Assembly: GCA_026386845.1 (NCBI GenBank)
Contig: JAPLMW010000093.1
Span: 1 to 34,115, forward strand
Length of the DNA: 34,115 bases
Reading direction: 5' to 3'
Source of the DNA: Phycisphaerae bacterium
GTDB lineage: Bacteria > Planctomycetota > Phycisphaerae > Sedimentisphaerales > UBA12454
Shown here piece by piece: positions 17,419 to 24,405 of this stretch. Numbering within the stretch: position 1 is the stretch's first letter; each line of letters begins with the position of its first letter. Under the pieces are notes generated by a model, which was not told the origin of the DNA, searched no databases, and was given only the letters and a program-made list of their open reading frames with translations. The position numbers and the translations under genes are program-made.

Positions 17419-18333
17419 TTAATCCCAGTCGAACTGACCAGCCTGATTGATAAGTTCGTCCAGGTGCTTCTTAATTAGGTCTTCCTTGTTCTTTTTGTAG
17501 TTTTCGAGTTCTGTCTGGCTTTTGGTTACGTTCTGCTTAAGTTCTTCGAGTTTCTTTTTGAGGTCTTCGTATTTGAGCTGTTTTTTCTGCAAAACAACGT
17601 CGAATCTTTCACTGGTTACTTCCTTCAACTGTGCCATCAGTTCTGTCTTCTGTTTTTCATCTGTGGCGCCTTTATATTTTTCAAGCAGCTTATTTCTTTT
17701 TTGTTTAAGGACAAGGTCTTTCTTGAGCAGCTCGGCCATAGCCGGATTTGTTTGCTCGGCATCTATAATCTCACGGTATTTTTTCATATCGACAGACAAT
17801 CTTCTCATATAAGCACGCGGGTCTTTTTCCTTCAGGGCAGCAAGTTCATTTGCCTCGCCGGGTTCATTTTTTTGGAGCCAGCTTGTGAGTTCTGCCTCCA
17901 TATTCTGGAGTCTGTCACGGATTCTTTCCTTTCCTCTCAGTCCCATCGACTCATCTTCCGGTGCACCTATCCTGGCTTCTCTGCGGCCGGCGCGGTCAGG
18001 TCCCATACCTTCCCGCGAACCTTTGTGCTGCTGGAAAGCAAGTTTTCTCATTTCAACCTGAAAGAGTCCGGGATTTTCTTTCCGGAGATTCTCAAGTCTT
18101 TGCGCCTCATTTGGGTCATTCTGTTTAACTTTTTCAAGAATCTCCGCAATGTAACTTTCATCAAGCGTAAATCTTGGACCCTCCGGCGGAAGAACCGGAG
18201 CCGATTCTGTCTGTGGAGGCGGAGGCGGTTCCACAGGCGGCGCAGCCGATTCGGATTCCTGAGCATAGCCAATTACCGCTGTCAGAACGAGAATAATCAT
18301 CGGCAGCAGCGTCATCCTTAATGTTGCTTTCAT
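17419..18333 (-). CDS. Exported proline-rich coiled-coil protein, third gene of the ECF sigma operon
   Basis: A 304-residue protein of no family I recognise. Residues 1-24 form a signal peptide (hydrophobic LLPMIILVLTAVIGYA, cut before QESES). Residues 31-50 are proline-rich (PPVEPPPPPQ). The rest is highly charged and mostly helical: two blocks with a similar theme (NDPNEAQRLENLRKENPGLF at about 72-91 and EPGEANELAALKEKDPRAY at about 157-175), then a long coiled coil from about 205 to 295 rich in K, E, Q and L. It lies 3 nt after the membrane protein gene and shares its operon, so a periplasmic role linked to sigma control is plausible. A helical CpxP/Spy-like chaperone or sensor is a possible analogy, but the LTxxQ motif is absent. 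Confidence 0.8.
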   Translation of the reverse strand: MKATLRMTLLPMIILVLTAVIGYAQESESAAPPVEPPPPPQTESAPVLPPEGPRFTLDESYIAEILEKVKQNDPNEAQRLENLRKENPGLFQVEMRKLAFQQHKGSREGMGPDRAGRREARIGAPEDESMGLRGKERIRDRLQNMEAELTSWLQKNEPGEANELAALKEKDPRAYMRRLSVDMKKYREIIDAEQTNPAMAELLKKDLVLKQKRNKLLEKYKGATDEKQKTELMAQLKEVTSERFDVVLQKKQLKYEDLKKKLEELKQNVTKSQTELENYKKNKEDLIKKHLDELINQAGQFDWD

Positions 18334-18336
18334 TTT

Positions 18337-18888
18337 TTATCCTTTCCAAAATGTATTTTCTGTTTCTATTATTTCGAGTTCAACCTGTTCAACCCGGTCG
18401 GTAAGAATGCCGTTTGTGCCGGTTTCCTCGCCGAGGTTTATAGCCAATAATTCGTTTTTAAGCTGGGTTATTTCCGCCTCAAAGGCTGATATGTCGGTAT
18501 CGGATTGCAATAGGGATGCTTGCTGTTTGTCGTTAGTATATTGAATCGAATCTTTTTGGCTGAAATTCAGCAGCATAATAGCGGAGACAATAACAACAAT
18601 CGCTGCGACAGCCGCTGTTTTTGCAAGAACAGTTGTCCAGTGCCGTAAGGCATCTGCCGTTAGGCATCCCCAAGCGGACCATAGCGGACTTATGCGATTT
18701 CGGTTTTCAAGCTGTTGAGCTGTTCTTTGTTTGATTTCCGCAAGTATCTGCGGCGGGGGATTCGGCGCGGGAAATTTTTCGAAGAGCGAGTCGGCGGACG
18801 CAAAATCATCTTTTATCTGTTCAGCCTGGTCGGGCGAAAAGAATTTTGACAAAAGCTCATCAATATTTTCATTTTTAAATTCAGTCAT
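18337..18888 (-). CDS. Putative single-pass membrane anti-sigma factor
   Basis: About 183 residues: an acidic N-terminal cytoplasmic part, one transmembrane helix (about 91-110, AAVAAIVVIVSAIMLLNF) and an outer coiled-coil segment of about 70 residues. No zinc-binding HxxxCxxC motif is present, so it is not a classical ZAS anti-sigma factor. The role is inferred from position: it overlaps the end of the ECF sigma gene by 8 nt and precedes an exported coiled-coil gene. ATG 18888 was preferred to GTG 18891 reported by the track. Residues around 74-85 (WGCLTADALRHW) are encoded by a tandem 14-nt repeat just before the membrane helix, which may be an insertion. Confidence 0.7.
   Translation of the reverse strand: MTEFKNENIDELLSKFFSPDQAEQIKDDFASADSLFEKFPAPNPPPQILAEIKQRTAQQLENRNRISPLWSAWGCLTADALRHWTTVLAKTAAVAAIVVIVSAIMLLNFSQKDSIQYTNDKQQASLLQSDTDISAFEAEITQLKNELLAINLGEETGTNGILTDRVEQVELEIIETENTFWKG
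18641..18668 (-). repeat. Tandem 14-nt palindromic unit in the putative anti-sigma gene
   Basis: TGCCGTAAGGCATC and TGCCGTTAGGCATC follow each other directly, 13 of 14 bases identical. Each unit is itself near-palindromic (TGCC...GGCA). They encode part of WGCLTADALRHW just before the membrane helix. Confidence 0.75.
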
Positions 18889-19435
18889 CACTATTTTCCA
18901 TTAACTGTCGCAGCCTTTTAAGTCCGCGATGCACTTTTGAAAGACAGGTTCCGAGCGGTTCTTTTCGGATTTTTGCCAGTTCTTCAAAGCTCAAACCTGA
19001 ATAATAACGCATAACAATAATTTCGGCAGTTTCGGCGTCGAGCCTTTGCAGTTGTCTGGTTAATTTGTCGGTCATATGGTCGCCGGCAGGCAAAGGTTGT
19101 ATTTCGGTCTGGACCTCTTTTGCCATTTGGTCGAGCATTTTTTCGTGCCGTTTTTTGGCCCTGATGTAGTCCATAAAGAGATTCGAGGCCATTTTAAATA
19201 GCCAGGCATTAAAAGTCTCAGGCCGGCAGGTGCCGATTTTCTCAACTATTTTTAAAAAGAGCTCGCTAAGCAGTTCGTTCGAGTCGTCCCTGTTGCCTGT
19301 TAATCTGTAAAAGTAGCCGTATAAACGACTTGAGTAGCTGTCAACTAATTGCGAAAAACCTTCTTTCTCGCCTTGTTGGCAGAGTTTTACGAGTTGAGTA
19401 ACATCATTTGGACTACTCATTTTTTGTTTTTTCAT
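18881..19435 (-). CDS. ECF-type RNA polymerase sigma factor
   Basis: A 184-residue sigma-70 family protein with only regions 2 and 4. Region 2 spans about 25-95, with the core-binding and -10 recognition helices in FNAWLFKMASNLFMDYIRAKKR. Region 4 spans about 130-180, with the helix-turn-helix in LDAETAEIIVMRYYSGLSFEELAKI followed by GTCLSKVHRGLKRLR. The linker is short. Two start codons are possible (19435 and 19420); only the first has an AGG-type site upstream. It heads an operon with a membrane protein and an exported coiled-coil protein, the usual arrangement for an envelope-responsive sigma/anti-sigma pair. Confidence 0.94.
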   Translation of the reverse strand: MKKQKMSSPNDVTQLVKLCQQGEKEGFSQLVDSYSSRLYGYFYRLTGNRDDSNELLSELFLKIVEKIGTCRPETFNAWLFKMASNLFMDYIRAKKRHEKMLDQMAKEVQTEIQPLPAGDHMTDKLTRQLQRLDAETAEIIVMRYYSGLSFEELAKIRKEPLGTCLSKVHRGLKRLRQLMENSDD

Positions 19436-19542
19436 TAGTTAAGACGCCTGACAAGGGGGCTTTATTGCATAATATTATTATCGACTTTTTTAGTGTAGAA
19501 ATATTAAAGACTCATCGGCTCTGGAATCAAAAAACAATTTCC

Positions 19543-19571
19543 TTTACATATATCGGCTGAATTTCTATAAT
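19543..19571 (+). promoter_or_regulatory. Sigma-70 promoter of rplU
   Basis: TTTACA (19543-19548), a 17-nt spacer and a perfect TATAAT (19566-19571), 53 bp before the rplU start. One of the best consensus matches in the window. Confidence 0.75.
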
Positions 19572-19624
19572 ACCTTGCTTTCTAAAAAGTTCGGTATTTT
19601 TAATTTTTCAGGAGTTTTAACCAG

Positions 19625-19954
19625 ATGTATGCTGTTATTGAGCAAGGCGGTAAGCAATATAAGGTTGCACAGGGCGACCGGTTACAAATCGAATTGACTG
19701 AAGTTGCCGATGATGCAAAGACAATAGAGATGGGTAAGGTATTGTTTGTTGCTGATGGCAAAGATTATAAAATTGGCACGCCTTTCATTGAAGGAGCAAA
19801 GGTTATCGGCAAATTTGCCGACACTGCTGCCGAATCAATAGTAAAAGGCGAGAAATTATTTCCGACCCATTTCAGACGTCGCAAGAACAGCAAGAAGCGA
19901 ATCGGCCATCGCCAGAAATATATGGAATTAACCATCGAGAAGATTAAAGCCTAA
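19625..19954 (+). CDS. rplU: 50S ribosomal protein L21
   Basis: A 109-residue ribosomal protein that binds 23S rRNA in the large subunit. It opens with MYAVIEQGGKQYKV and ends with the conserved HFRRRKNSKKRIGHRQKYMELTI stretch. AGGAG precedes the ATG. In most bacteria rplU is followed by rpmA (L27) and often obg. Here the next gene is on the opposite strand and the two stop codons overlap in CTAA (19951-19954), so rplU stands alone. Confidence 0.97.
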   Translation: MYAVIEQGGKQYKVAQGDRLQIELTEVADDAKTIEMGKVLFVADGKDYKIGTPFIEGAKVIGKFADTAAESIVKGEKLFPTHFRRRKNSKKRIGHRQKYMELTIEKIKA

Positions 19955-21819
19955 TCTCCACTGTATCCGAAGTATATTTCCATTCCACAGCCTGCTCTGC
20001 GAAGCGCTACGCAGGCCCGCGAAGCAGAGTTGCCGCAGAGAAATCTGACTTCATATTCCCTGCCGTCCTCGTCCTGCAAAATCAGCGGCTCAGCAGAAGT
20101 TTCCGAGCCGGTCTGCCGACAAAGATTGAGTTCCTTCCTTAGGCAATACTTTGTCTTCATAACCACTTGCCCCGTTAAATCCTGCCCCGATTCCGCTGCC
20201 GGTTCGTTTTTCGTAACGCCGCAGCGGAGATAAAAATCCTCTGCTTTATTGTTTAATACATTGCCGATGAAACTTAAGTGTTTCTGCGGAAAAGCGATGT
20301 TATTTTTCGAGATTTTTGAAATCAAACGTGGACGATTAATCTCTCGCGCCTTGAGTAATTGCTCAATAAGTTGACGCCGGGCCTCGTTTAATTGGGAAGC
20401 AGGCACAAAATACATATCCAGCGTCTCGATTTTCAAATCAGAACATTCAAAAATGGTATTTCCAAGTCGTGTAAGCTGATTGTGAAAAGCTTCTTTGGCC
20501 GTTTCTTTTTTCAATGCTGGTTTCTTGCCGCTTTTTATTTCTACTTCTGCATTATTACCATCTTCATCCGTGCCTGTCAAAATCAAACCATTTTCTGTTT
20601 CTTTTATTATTATCGAAAGGCCGATTTTTCGTTCTGCCGGATTATTAGTGAGCTTATGGACAAATTGATAATCTAAATTGCGATAAATTTTTTGGCCTTC
20701 AAAAATATCGTTTATGTTTTTCGGATAAATCTTCTGTCCCTCGACGCCATTGACGGTTGTTCCAAGCAGATTTTGCTGTCGGTCGAAAAAGCAAATCCCA
20801 TCGCCGTTATGCAATTCTTCTTTGCTGTCGATTAAAAAGAAGGTTTTTTCCATTTTTTTTACGACACCCAAAAACTCACCGATAGATTTTGGCGTGTCAA
20901 TCGAACCGAGATTAGAAACTTTTCCTGTAATGCCGTAGTCAGTAAATCCGCGATTGAAAGTTTTTTCTAAATTCGGCTCAAAATTCAAATGCACCGAGTC
21001 GGAAGAGCTTTTCTGAAGTTTTTTCTTTTCGAGGATTTTATCAAGCAATTGGCGATAGAAAGCTGTAGTGTTGACGACATAAGGAATGTCTTTTAATCGG
21101 CCTTCAATCTTGAAGGCGCTTACGCCCGCGTCAATCAATTCTTCAAGATACCCGGAGAGATTGAGGTCTTTAAGCGACAGCAGGTATCTGTCTTTAACGA
21201 GGGTTTCCCTGGTTGTGTCTTTAAGGCTGTAAAGCCTTCTGCAAGGCTGAGCGCATTGTCCGCGATTGCCGCTTCGTCCGCCGATTGCGTAGCTCAATAA
21301 ACAGAGCCCGCTTGCGCCGACGCATAATGATCCGTGAATGAAACATTCCAGTTCGATAGATGTTTCGCTGCGGATATGCCGAATTTCTTTGAGTGTTAGT
21401 TCTCGCGCCAAAATTACCCGGCTGAAACCAACATCCTGCCAAAATTTAATCTTTTCGAGCGTGCTGTTATCCATCTGAGTGCTGGCAATCAGCGGGATAG
21501 GCGGCAGGTCAAGTTCGAGCAGACCGACATCCTGAATAATCAGTCCATCGATTCCTATTTTATATAACTGCTTAATTATTTTCTCTGCTATTGGAAGTTC
21601 GTCATCATATAACAGTATATTAAGCGTAACATAAACTTTTGCGTAATATTGATGTGCGAAATCCGTAACTTTCTGAATGTCCGCTATTGTGTTTGCTGCA
21701 GCCTGGCGGGCGCCGAATCGTTCAGCGCCGATATAAACAGCATCCGCTCCGGATTGGATTGCTGCAATTGCTGTTGGGGCGTCTTTCGCGGGGGCTAATA
21801 ATTCAATCTTTCTGGTCAT
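19951..21819 (-). CDS. U32 family peptidase, RlhA-like (23S rRNA hydroxylation type)
   Basis: About 622 residues. The N-terminal barrel begins IELLAPAKD...GADAVYIGAERFGAR. The full U32 signature ECFIHGSLCVGASGLCLLS is followed by GRSGNRGQCAQPCRRLY, whose cysteines are typical. The long C-terminal half resembles the collagenase-like domain of E. coli RlhA (YdcP), which hydroxylates C2501 of 23S rRNA; the closing CLRKELNLC...PLIL.DEDGREYEVRFLC...CGMEI is typical of U32 C-termini. A 13-residue insertion (SASRACVALRRAG) splits the final Cys pair and is encoded by a palindromic repeat. ATG 21819 was chosen over TTG 21846; it overlaps the upstream siroheme gene by 17 nt. Confidence 0.88.
   Translation of the reverse strand: MTRKIELLAPAKDAPTAIAAIQSGADAVYIGAERFGARQAAANTIADIQKVTDFAHQYYAKVYVTLNILLYDDELPIAEKIIKQLYKIGIDGLIIQDVGLLELDLPPIPLIASTQMDNSTLEKIKFWQDVGFSRVILARELTLKEIRHIRSETSIELECFIHGSLCVGASGLCLLSYAIGGRSGNRGQCAQPCRRLYSLKDTTRETLVKDRYLLSLKDLNLSGYLEELIDAGVSAFKIEGRLKDIPYVVNTTAFYRQLLDKILEKKKLQKSSSDSVHLNFEPNLEKTFNRGFTDYGITGKVSNLGSIDTPKSIGEFLGVVKKMEKTFFLIDSKEELHNGDGICFFDRQQNLLGTTVNGVEGQKIYPKNINDIFEGQKIYRNLDYQFVHKLTNNPAERKIGLSIIIKETENGLILTGTDEDGNNAEVEIKSGKKPALKKETAKEAFHNQLTRLGNTIFECSDLKIETLDMYFVPASQLNEARRQLIEQLLKAREINRPRLISKISKNNIAFPQKHLSFIGNVLNNKAEDFYLRCGVTKNEPAAESGQDLTGQVVMKTKYCLRKELNLCRQTGSETSAEPLILQDEDGREYEVRFLCGNSASRACVALRRAGCGMEIYFGYSGD
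19990..20028 (-). repeat. In-frame 39-bp palindromic insertion in the U32/RlhA-like gene
   Basis: The segment is 39 bp, exactly 13 codons, containing arms CTCTGC/GCAGAG with inner GCG/CGC pairing. Removing it would join GN to CGMEIYF and leave a compact FLCGNCGM end like other U32 proteins. The exact boundaries are inferred. Confidence 0.65.
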
Positions 21820-22462
21820 TGATGTTAGTTTCGGCGGGGGATTCAATTATTTTCCTGGCATAACTTCGCCATTTGCCGGAACCGTTCTTAATAAAATATT
21901 CGAACGATTCATCGCCGACAAGTTTGCCCATAAGTGCCTTGCGCTGGGCCGAGTCCGGCACTTCTTCCATAATATATTTTCGGATTGTTTCAAGTTCTGC
22001 CAGAAATTCGCCGTGCTTTTCGGTGAAGACACTTTCAAGTTTTTGTCTGATATGACCCGCATACGCAGGGCTGTATCCGTCAGTGCCGACAGCGATTTGG
22101 AGGTCGCCGCGTTTAACAACAGCCGGGACAAAAAAGTCGCAAAGCTCAGGGTCGTCCGCCACGTTGCAGAGTACCTCAAGCTGCTGGCAGTCTTTGTAAA
22201 TCTGCTCATTTAGTTCTTCATCATTTGTCGCGGCAAAGGCGATTGTTGCACCGACAAGATAGTCTTTTGAATATTTTGCTTCCACAAATTCGGTATTTGT
22301 ATTTTTACATCTGGTTTTCAGAACCTCGTCAATCTGTTCGGCAACGACAACAACGCGGGCTTGTGCGTCGAGAAGGCCCAATATTTTTCTTGCGGCAACA
22401 GAGCCTCCGCCGATGACCACCGTGCGTTTCGATTTCAGGTTTAAGAAAATGGGGTATTTCAT
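21803..22462 (-). CDS. Precorrin-2 dehydrogenase / sirohydrochlorin ferrochelatase family protein
   Basis: A 219-residue protein of the CysG N-terminal/Met8 family. It oxidises precorrin-2 to sirohydrochlorin with NAD; some members also insert iron to give siroheme. The Rossmann motif VVIGGGSVAARK is at about 15-26. CNVADDPELCDFFVPAVVKRGDLQIAVGTDGYSPA is the family hallmark. No uroporphyrinogen methyltransferase domain is attached, and none is in the window. It overlaps the U32 gene by 17 nt, so the two are translationally coupled. Confidence 0.92.
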   Translation of the reverse strand: MKYPIFLNLKSKRTVVIGGGSVAARKILGLLDAQARVVVVAEQIDEVLKTRCKNTNTEFVEAKYSKDYLVGATIAFAATNDEELNEQIYKDCQQLEVLCNVADDPELCDFFVPAVVKRGDLQIAVGTDGYSPAYAGHIRQKLESVFTEKHGEFLAELETIRKYIMEEVPDSAQRKALMGKLVGDESFEYFIKNGSGKWRSYARKIIESPAETNINDQKD

Positions 22463-22575
22463 AGCAATATATATGATAGCACTTTTTAAGGCTTACAGCA
22501 ACGAATTATTTGACGTGCAAAGAACGCTTTTTTGTGTAAAATACGCTTATTGAGTCGATTTTACCGGGAAGTTTT

Positions 22576-23109
22576 ATGAAAAAGATTACAACGCCTTTGA
22601 CGGATGAAGTTGTTTGCTCACTTAAAGCCGGCGACGAAGTATCTATAAGCGGCATCGTTTACACTGCACGCGACGCGGCACATAAAAGGCTTTGTGAGCT
22701 TGTCGGGCAAAAAAAGCAATTGCCGATACCGATAGAAGGGCAGATTTTTTATTTCGTGGGTCCCACGCCTGCCCGGCCGGGAAAAATAATCGGCTCGGCA
22801 GGACCAACGACATCGGCAAGGATGGATAGTTTCAGCCCAATACTTTTAGCGGCAGGTCTGAAAGGAATGATTGGTAAAGGTTATCGCTGTGATGCTGTCA
22901 GAGATGCGCTGAAAAAATATTGTGCGGTTCATTTTGCCGCGCTCGGCGGAGCAGGGGCTCTTTTAAGCCAATATATAATTTCAGCACAAGTTGTCGCATA
23001 TGAGGATTTAGACACGGAAGCAATAAGGAAACTTGAGGTTAAGGATTTCCCTGCGATTGTAGCGTATGATTCTTACGGAAACAGTGTTTTTAAAAAGGTT
23101 GAAGAATGA
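22576..23109 (+). CDS. Class I fumarate hydratase beta subunit / tartrate dehydratase beta-type protein
   Basis: A 177-residue protein matching the C-terminal (beta) part of Fe-S hydro-lyases, which hydrate fumarate to malate or dehydrate tartrate. The motif FVGPTPARPGKIIGSAGPTTSARMD at 60-84 and the GGAGALL stretch are characteristic. In two-subunit enzymes the alpha subunit carries the iron-sulfur cluster; it is usually adjacent but is not in this window. The gene ends in ATGA, overlapping the next start by 4 nt. Confidence 0.92.
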   Translation: MKKITTPLTDEVVCSLKAGDEVSISGIVYTARDAAHKRLCELVGQKKQLPIPIEGQIFYFVGPTPARPGKIIGSAGPTTSARMDSFSPILLAAGLKGMIGKGYRCDAVRDALKKYCAVHFAALGGAGALLSQYIISAQVVAYEDLDTEAIRKLEVKDFPAIVAYDSYGNSVFKKVEE

Positions 23110-24161
23110 AAGCTGCATTTCTTGGAATAATCGGTTCGGGTAAAAGCACACTGCTTGCAGCCGTCAGCGGCAGAAAGCTCGGTCATACTGGAGTATCGCA
23201 GCTTGAAGAAATAGTCGTCCCTGTGCCTGACGAAAGACTCGACTGGCTTTATAATTTATATAAGCCGAAAAAAAATGTCCGTGCGACGATAGATTGTCTC
23301 GATTTGCCGGGTCTGTCTTTTGCCGACGACCATACCAGGACTGCCGCAAAAAGACTGCTCGACCAGGTGCGGACAAGCGAACTGCTTGTGCTGGTTATAA
23401 GGGCGTTCGACAGTGCGGGTATTAAGGCGGAGCCTTTAAAAGAGCTTTCGCAACTGATGACTGAGCTGCTTCTTGCAGACCTTGGGCTTGTTGAAACAAG
23501 AATTGATAAGCTCCAGAAACAGCTTTATAAGCCCACAAAAGATGCAGCAAAACAAAAAACAGAACTTGAACTTCATTTAAAATTAAAACAGACTATTGAG
23601 GCTGAAAAACCATTAAAGACGGCAATCAAAACCGCTCAGGAGATTGAACTTGCAAAACCGCTTGGATTTCTGACGTTAAAGCCTGTGGTTGTTGTTTTTA
23701 ATACCGCTGAAAATAATCCGGCACAGGCTTTCGATACAGCCGGTATTATTGATTCGACTATTCCGGTAATTTCGGTTTGTGCTGAAATTGATTATGAGAT
23801 AAGTCAGCTTGACCAGGCAAGCAAAGCGGAATTTATGAAAGATTTGGGTCTGACTGAGCCTGCGGCGAATAAATTTGTCAGAAGCTGTTATTCAGCGATG
23901 GGGTTCATTAACTTTTTTACGGTCGGCGATGACGAAACACGAGCCTGGCCGATTACAGCCGGGACAACCGCGCTCGATGCTGCAGGCAAGGTCCATAGCG
24001 ATATAAAGCGCGGCTTTATCAGGGCTGAGACAATGCATTTTGAGGATTTAAAAAAGCTCGGCGATGAAAAAGCGGTGAAAGCCGCCGGCAAAATGCACCT
24101 CGAAGGCAAAAACTATATCGTTCAGGACGGCGACGTAATATGTTTCAGGTTTAATGTTTAA
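23106..24161 (+). CDS. Divergent YchF/Obg-like P-loop NTPase with C-terminal TGS-like domain
   Basis: A 351-residue protein. G1 is GIIGSGKS at 7-14, where normal YchF has NVGKS. G3 is DLPG at 66-69. The base-recognition motif is NTAE at 199-202, fitting the NxxE pattern that makes YchF prefer ATP over GTP. A coiled-coil insert lies around 130-180. The C-terminus (FFTVGDDETRAWPITAGTTALDAAGKVHSDI...VQDGDVICFRFNV) is the typical YchF TGS/DUF933 domain. YPFATI-type switch residues are replaced by HTGVSQLEE. It is probably a paralogue of the universal YchF, coupled by a 4-nt overlap to the fumarase beta gene. Confidence 0.9.
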   Translation: MKAAFLGIIGSGKSTLLAAVSGRKLGHTGVSQLEEIVVPVPDERLDWLYNLYKPKKNVRATIDCLDLPGLSFADDHTRTAAKRLLDQVRTSELLVLVIRAFDSAGIKAEPLKELSQLMTELLLADLGLVETRIDKLQKQLYKPTKDAAKQKTELELHLKLKQTIEAEKPLKTAIKTAQEIELAKPLGFLTLKPVVVVFNTAENNPAQAFDTAGIIDSTIPVISVCAEIDYEISQLDQASKAEFMKDLGLTEPAANKFVRSCYSAMGFINFFTVGDDETRAWPITAGTTALDAAGKVHSDIKRGFIRAETMHFEDLKKLGDEKAVKAAGKMHLEGKNYIVQDGDVICFRFNV

Positions 24162-24170
24162 CCTGAAAAA

Positions 24171-24362
24171 AGAAGTAAGGAAGTAAAGAGGTAAAGAAGT
24201 AAGGAAAATCGTTGAACGGTTGACTTCGACGAGCTCGGTCGAGTTGCGGTCACGCTGCTCGTCACGGTTTACGTCAGACGTCTTACGAAACGATTATCGC
24301 AACCGCAGAACGTATGGCGTTTTTAATCCTTACATCCTTAATTCCTTATTTCCTTACTTCCT
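24171..24362. repeat. Purine repeat copy 2 plus inverted partner flanking a 117-bp core
   Basis: The left arm (24171-24208) contains the 32-bp sequence identical to that before panC. The right arm (24326-24362) is rich in CCTTATTTCCTTACTTCC, the reverse complement of the same type of repeat. The core between holds TCGAC/GTCGA and GTTGCG/CGCAAC inverted pairs and no ORF. The structure sits in the 244-bp gap between the YchF-like gene and the dehydrogenase and looks like a small mobile or formerly mobile unit. Confidence 0.75.
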
Positions 24363-24405
24363 AAATTTAATTTTTTTAAAATTCTGATTTTTTAATAGGA
24401 AAATT

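Noticed and set aside
17701-18321. 206-codon plus-strand ORF opposite the coiled-coil gene
   Set aside because: Antisense shadow with phenylalanine-rich composition and no motif; the minus-strand protein has a signal peptide and an operon context.
22505-22545. TTGACG...TAAAAT as a promoter for the fumarase beta gene
   Set aside because: The spacer is 21 nt, too long for a normal sigma-70 promoter.
24146-24165. CAGGTT/AACCTG hairpin at the end of the YchF-like gene as a terminator
   Set aside because: It is followed by A residues, not T, on the coding strand and overlaps the stop codon.
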